In this document: positions 63,366 to 64,000 of the stretch, piece after piece
How the letters are laid out: every line of letters starts with the position of its first letter
Position numbering within the stretch: position 1 is the stretch's first letter
DNA from: Mariprofundus sp. KV
GTDB lineage: Bacteria; Pseudomonadota; Zetaproteobacteria; Mariprofundales; Mariprofundaceae
Assembly: GCF_013387475.1 (NCBI RefSeq)
Contig: NZ_VWNB01000001.1
Location: forward strand, 90,559-154,558
Length of the DNA stretch: 64,000 bases
Reading direction: 5' to 3'
The notes under the pieces: model-generated
What the model was told of the DNA's origin: nothing
The model's database searches: none
What the model saw: only the letters and a program-made list of their open reading frames with translations
Translations under genes and position numbers: made by a program

Positions 63366-64000
63366 CTACTCAATCAACGAGTAGAGCAGCTGAATCTCTT
63401 CGGGCCAAATGGTCTCATCAATCGTCTCCAGCACCATCGGGATATCGTTGAAGTGCTCACTGTTCATAATGAAGCGGAATACCTCCAGCCCCAGCTCCCC
63501 CTGCGTGAGTGAGTGGTGGCGATCCACACGTGATGCAAAGGCCGCCTTGGAGCCATTGAGGTGCATCCCACGCAGATAGTTAAAGCCAACCACTGCATCA
63601 AACTCAGAAAAAGTCCTCTCACAATCTTCAGGTGCGCGCATATCGTAACCGGCGGTAAAGGTGTGGCAGGTATCAAGGCAGACACCCACACGCGTTTTAT
63701 CTTCAACGCCATCAATAATCGCGGCCAGATGCTCGAAACGGAACCCCATATTACTGCCCTGACCACTGGTATTCTCAATCACTGCGGTCACACCTTCAGT
63801 TTGATCCAGCGCCCAGTTGATCGATTCGGCAATGCGCTTCAGGCACTCCTCTTCAGAGATCTTCTTCAGATGTGAACCGGGATGAAAATTGAGTAGCGGA
63901 AGCCCCAGCTTCTCACAGCGTTGCAGCTCATCAAGAAAAGCATGGCGCGATTTTGCCAAAGCCTCCTCTTCAGGATGACCCAGATTAATCAGGTAACTGT
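63366..64000 (-). CDS. nfo: Endonuclease IV, C-terminal part
   Basis: The C-terminal 211 codons or so; the N-terminus lies beyond the right edge. Reading from the edge gives [20 protein letters not shown], which is typical Nfo. Zinc-site motifs follow: [30 protein letters not shown], and [24 protein letters not shown]. The enzyme cuts DNA at abasic sites in base-excision repair. All the visible metal-ligand residues are intact. It ends 168 bp before trmFO. Confidence 0.95.
   Translation of the reverse strand, partial: SYLINLGHPEEEALAKSRHAFLDELQRCEKLGLPLLNFHPGSHLKKISEEECLKRIAESINWALDQTEGVTAVIENTSGQGSNMGFRFEHLAAIIDGVEDKTRVGVCLDTCHTFTAGYDMRAPEDCERTFSEFDAVVGFNYLRGMHLNGSKAAFASRVDRHHSLTQGELGLEVFRFIMNSEHFNDIPMVLETIDETIWPEEIQLLYSLIE

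Overview
This window looks like a stretch of chromosome from a Gram-negative proteobacterium. It carries LptE, OmpA-like, Slam-like and lipoprotein genes, a gammaproteobacterial-style Hda, SspB, RseC and CmoM set, a class A RNase P RNA and the large 180-kDa type of NAD-glutamate dehydrogenase. Gene order mixes gammaproteobacterial features with unusual ones, such as a CIRCE element in front of a heat-shock sigma factor gene. My best guess is a Zetaproteobacterium (Mariprofundus-like) or a deep-branching relative of the gamma/beta classes. That is inference from general likeness, not a measured placement. Most of the window is densely packed housekeeping DNA. No gap between annotated genes exceeds about 300 bases, and no IS element, prophage, CRISPR array or tRNA was seen.

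Layout. 1-4.6 kb: folK(partial)-folB, a CHCC zinc-finger protein, rlmB with a DHH phosphoesterase, a tandem-HD/HD-GYP protein and radC. 4.6-9.7 kb: the large glutamate dehydrogenase and a small lipoprotein. 9.7-15.1 kb: a tightly overlapping minus-strand pyrimidine operon (FNR-like reductase, ruvX, pyrR, pyrB, pyrC, pyrK-like, DUF924). 15.1-20.3 kb: prmA, gltX, cmoM, small proteins, and a DUF190/Crp-Fnr regulator pair. 20.4-30.8 kb: a radical SAM protein, bioA-holA-lptE-leuS, the rpoH-like sigma gene with a CIRCE operator, ligA, and two thiol-redox proteins. 30.8-35.8 kb: degP and rseC divergent from nadB-acyP-hemH, an arrangement like the gammaproteobacterial nadB/rpoE-rseABC-degP locus but without rpoE, rseA and rseB.

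The most interesting accessory block is 35.9-42.5 kb. A GAF/HD-GYP c-di-GMP phosphodiesterase-type gene faces a plus-strand set of three genes. These encode a secreted FecR-domain protein with a C-terminal domain resembling Slam (type XI secretion) cargo, a Slam/DUF560-like outer-membrane protein with an N-terminal helical repeat region, and a CHASE2-adenylate cyclase. A perfect 15-bp palindrome lies in the shared control region. The genes suggest a cell-surface or secreted FecR effector, its own outer-membrane exporter, and an envelope-sensing cyclic-AMP arm. At least part of this block is more A+T-rich than its neighbours.

42.6-64 kb: a parvulin-type lipoprotein, a CstA-family transporter, dnaE, accA, a cold-shock protein with a long leader, an AsmA-like protein, an OmpA-like lipoprotein, a sterol-desaturase-superfamily protein with a BFD-like protein and an AI-2E-family permease, and a 31-residue membrane peptide gene with a perfect ribosome binding site. 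These are followed by a YajD-type HNH protein, prlC, a KDDKS-repeat secreted protein, rnpB, sspB, DUF2066-CDP-alcohol transferase-hda, a secreted conserved protein, trmFO and a truncated nfo at the right edge.
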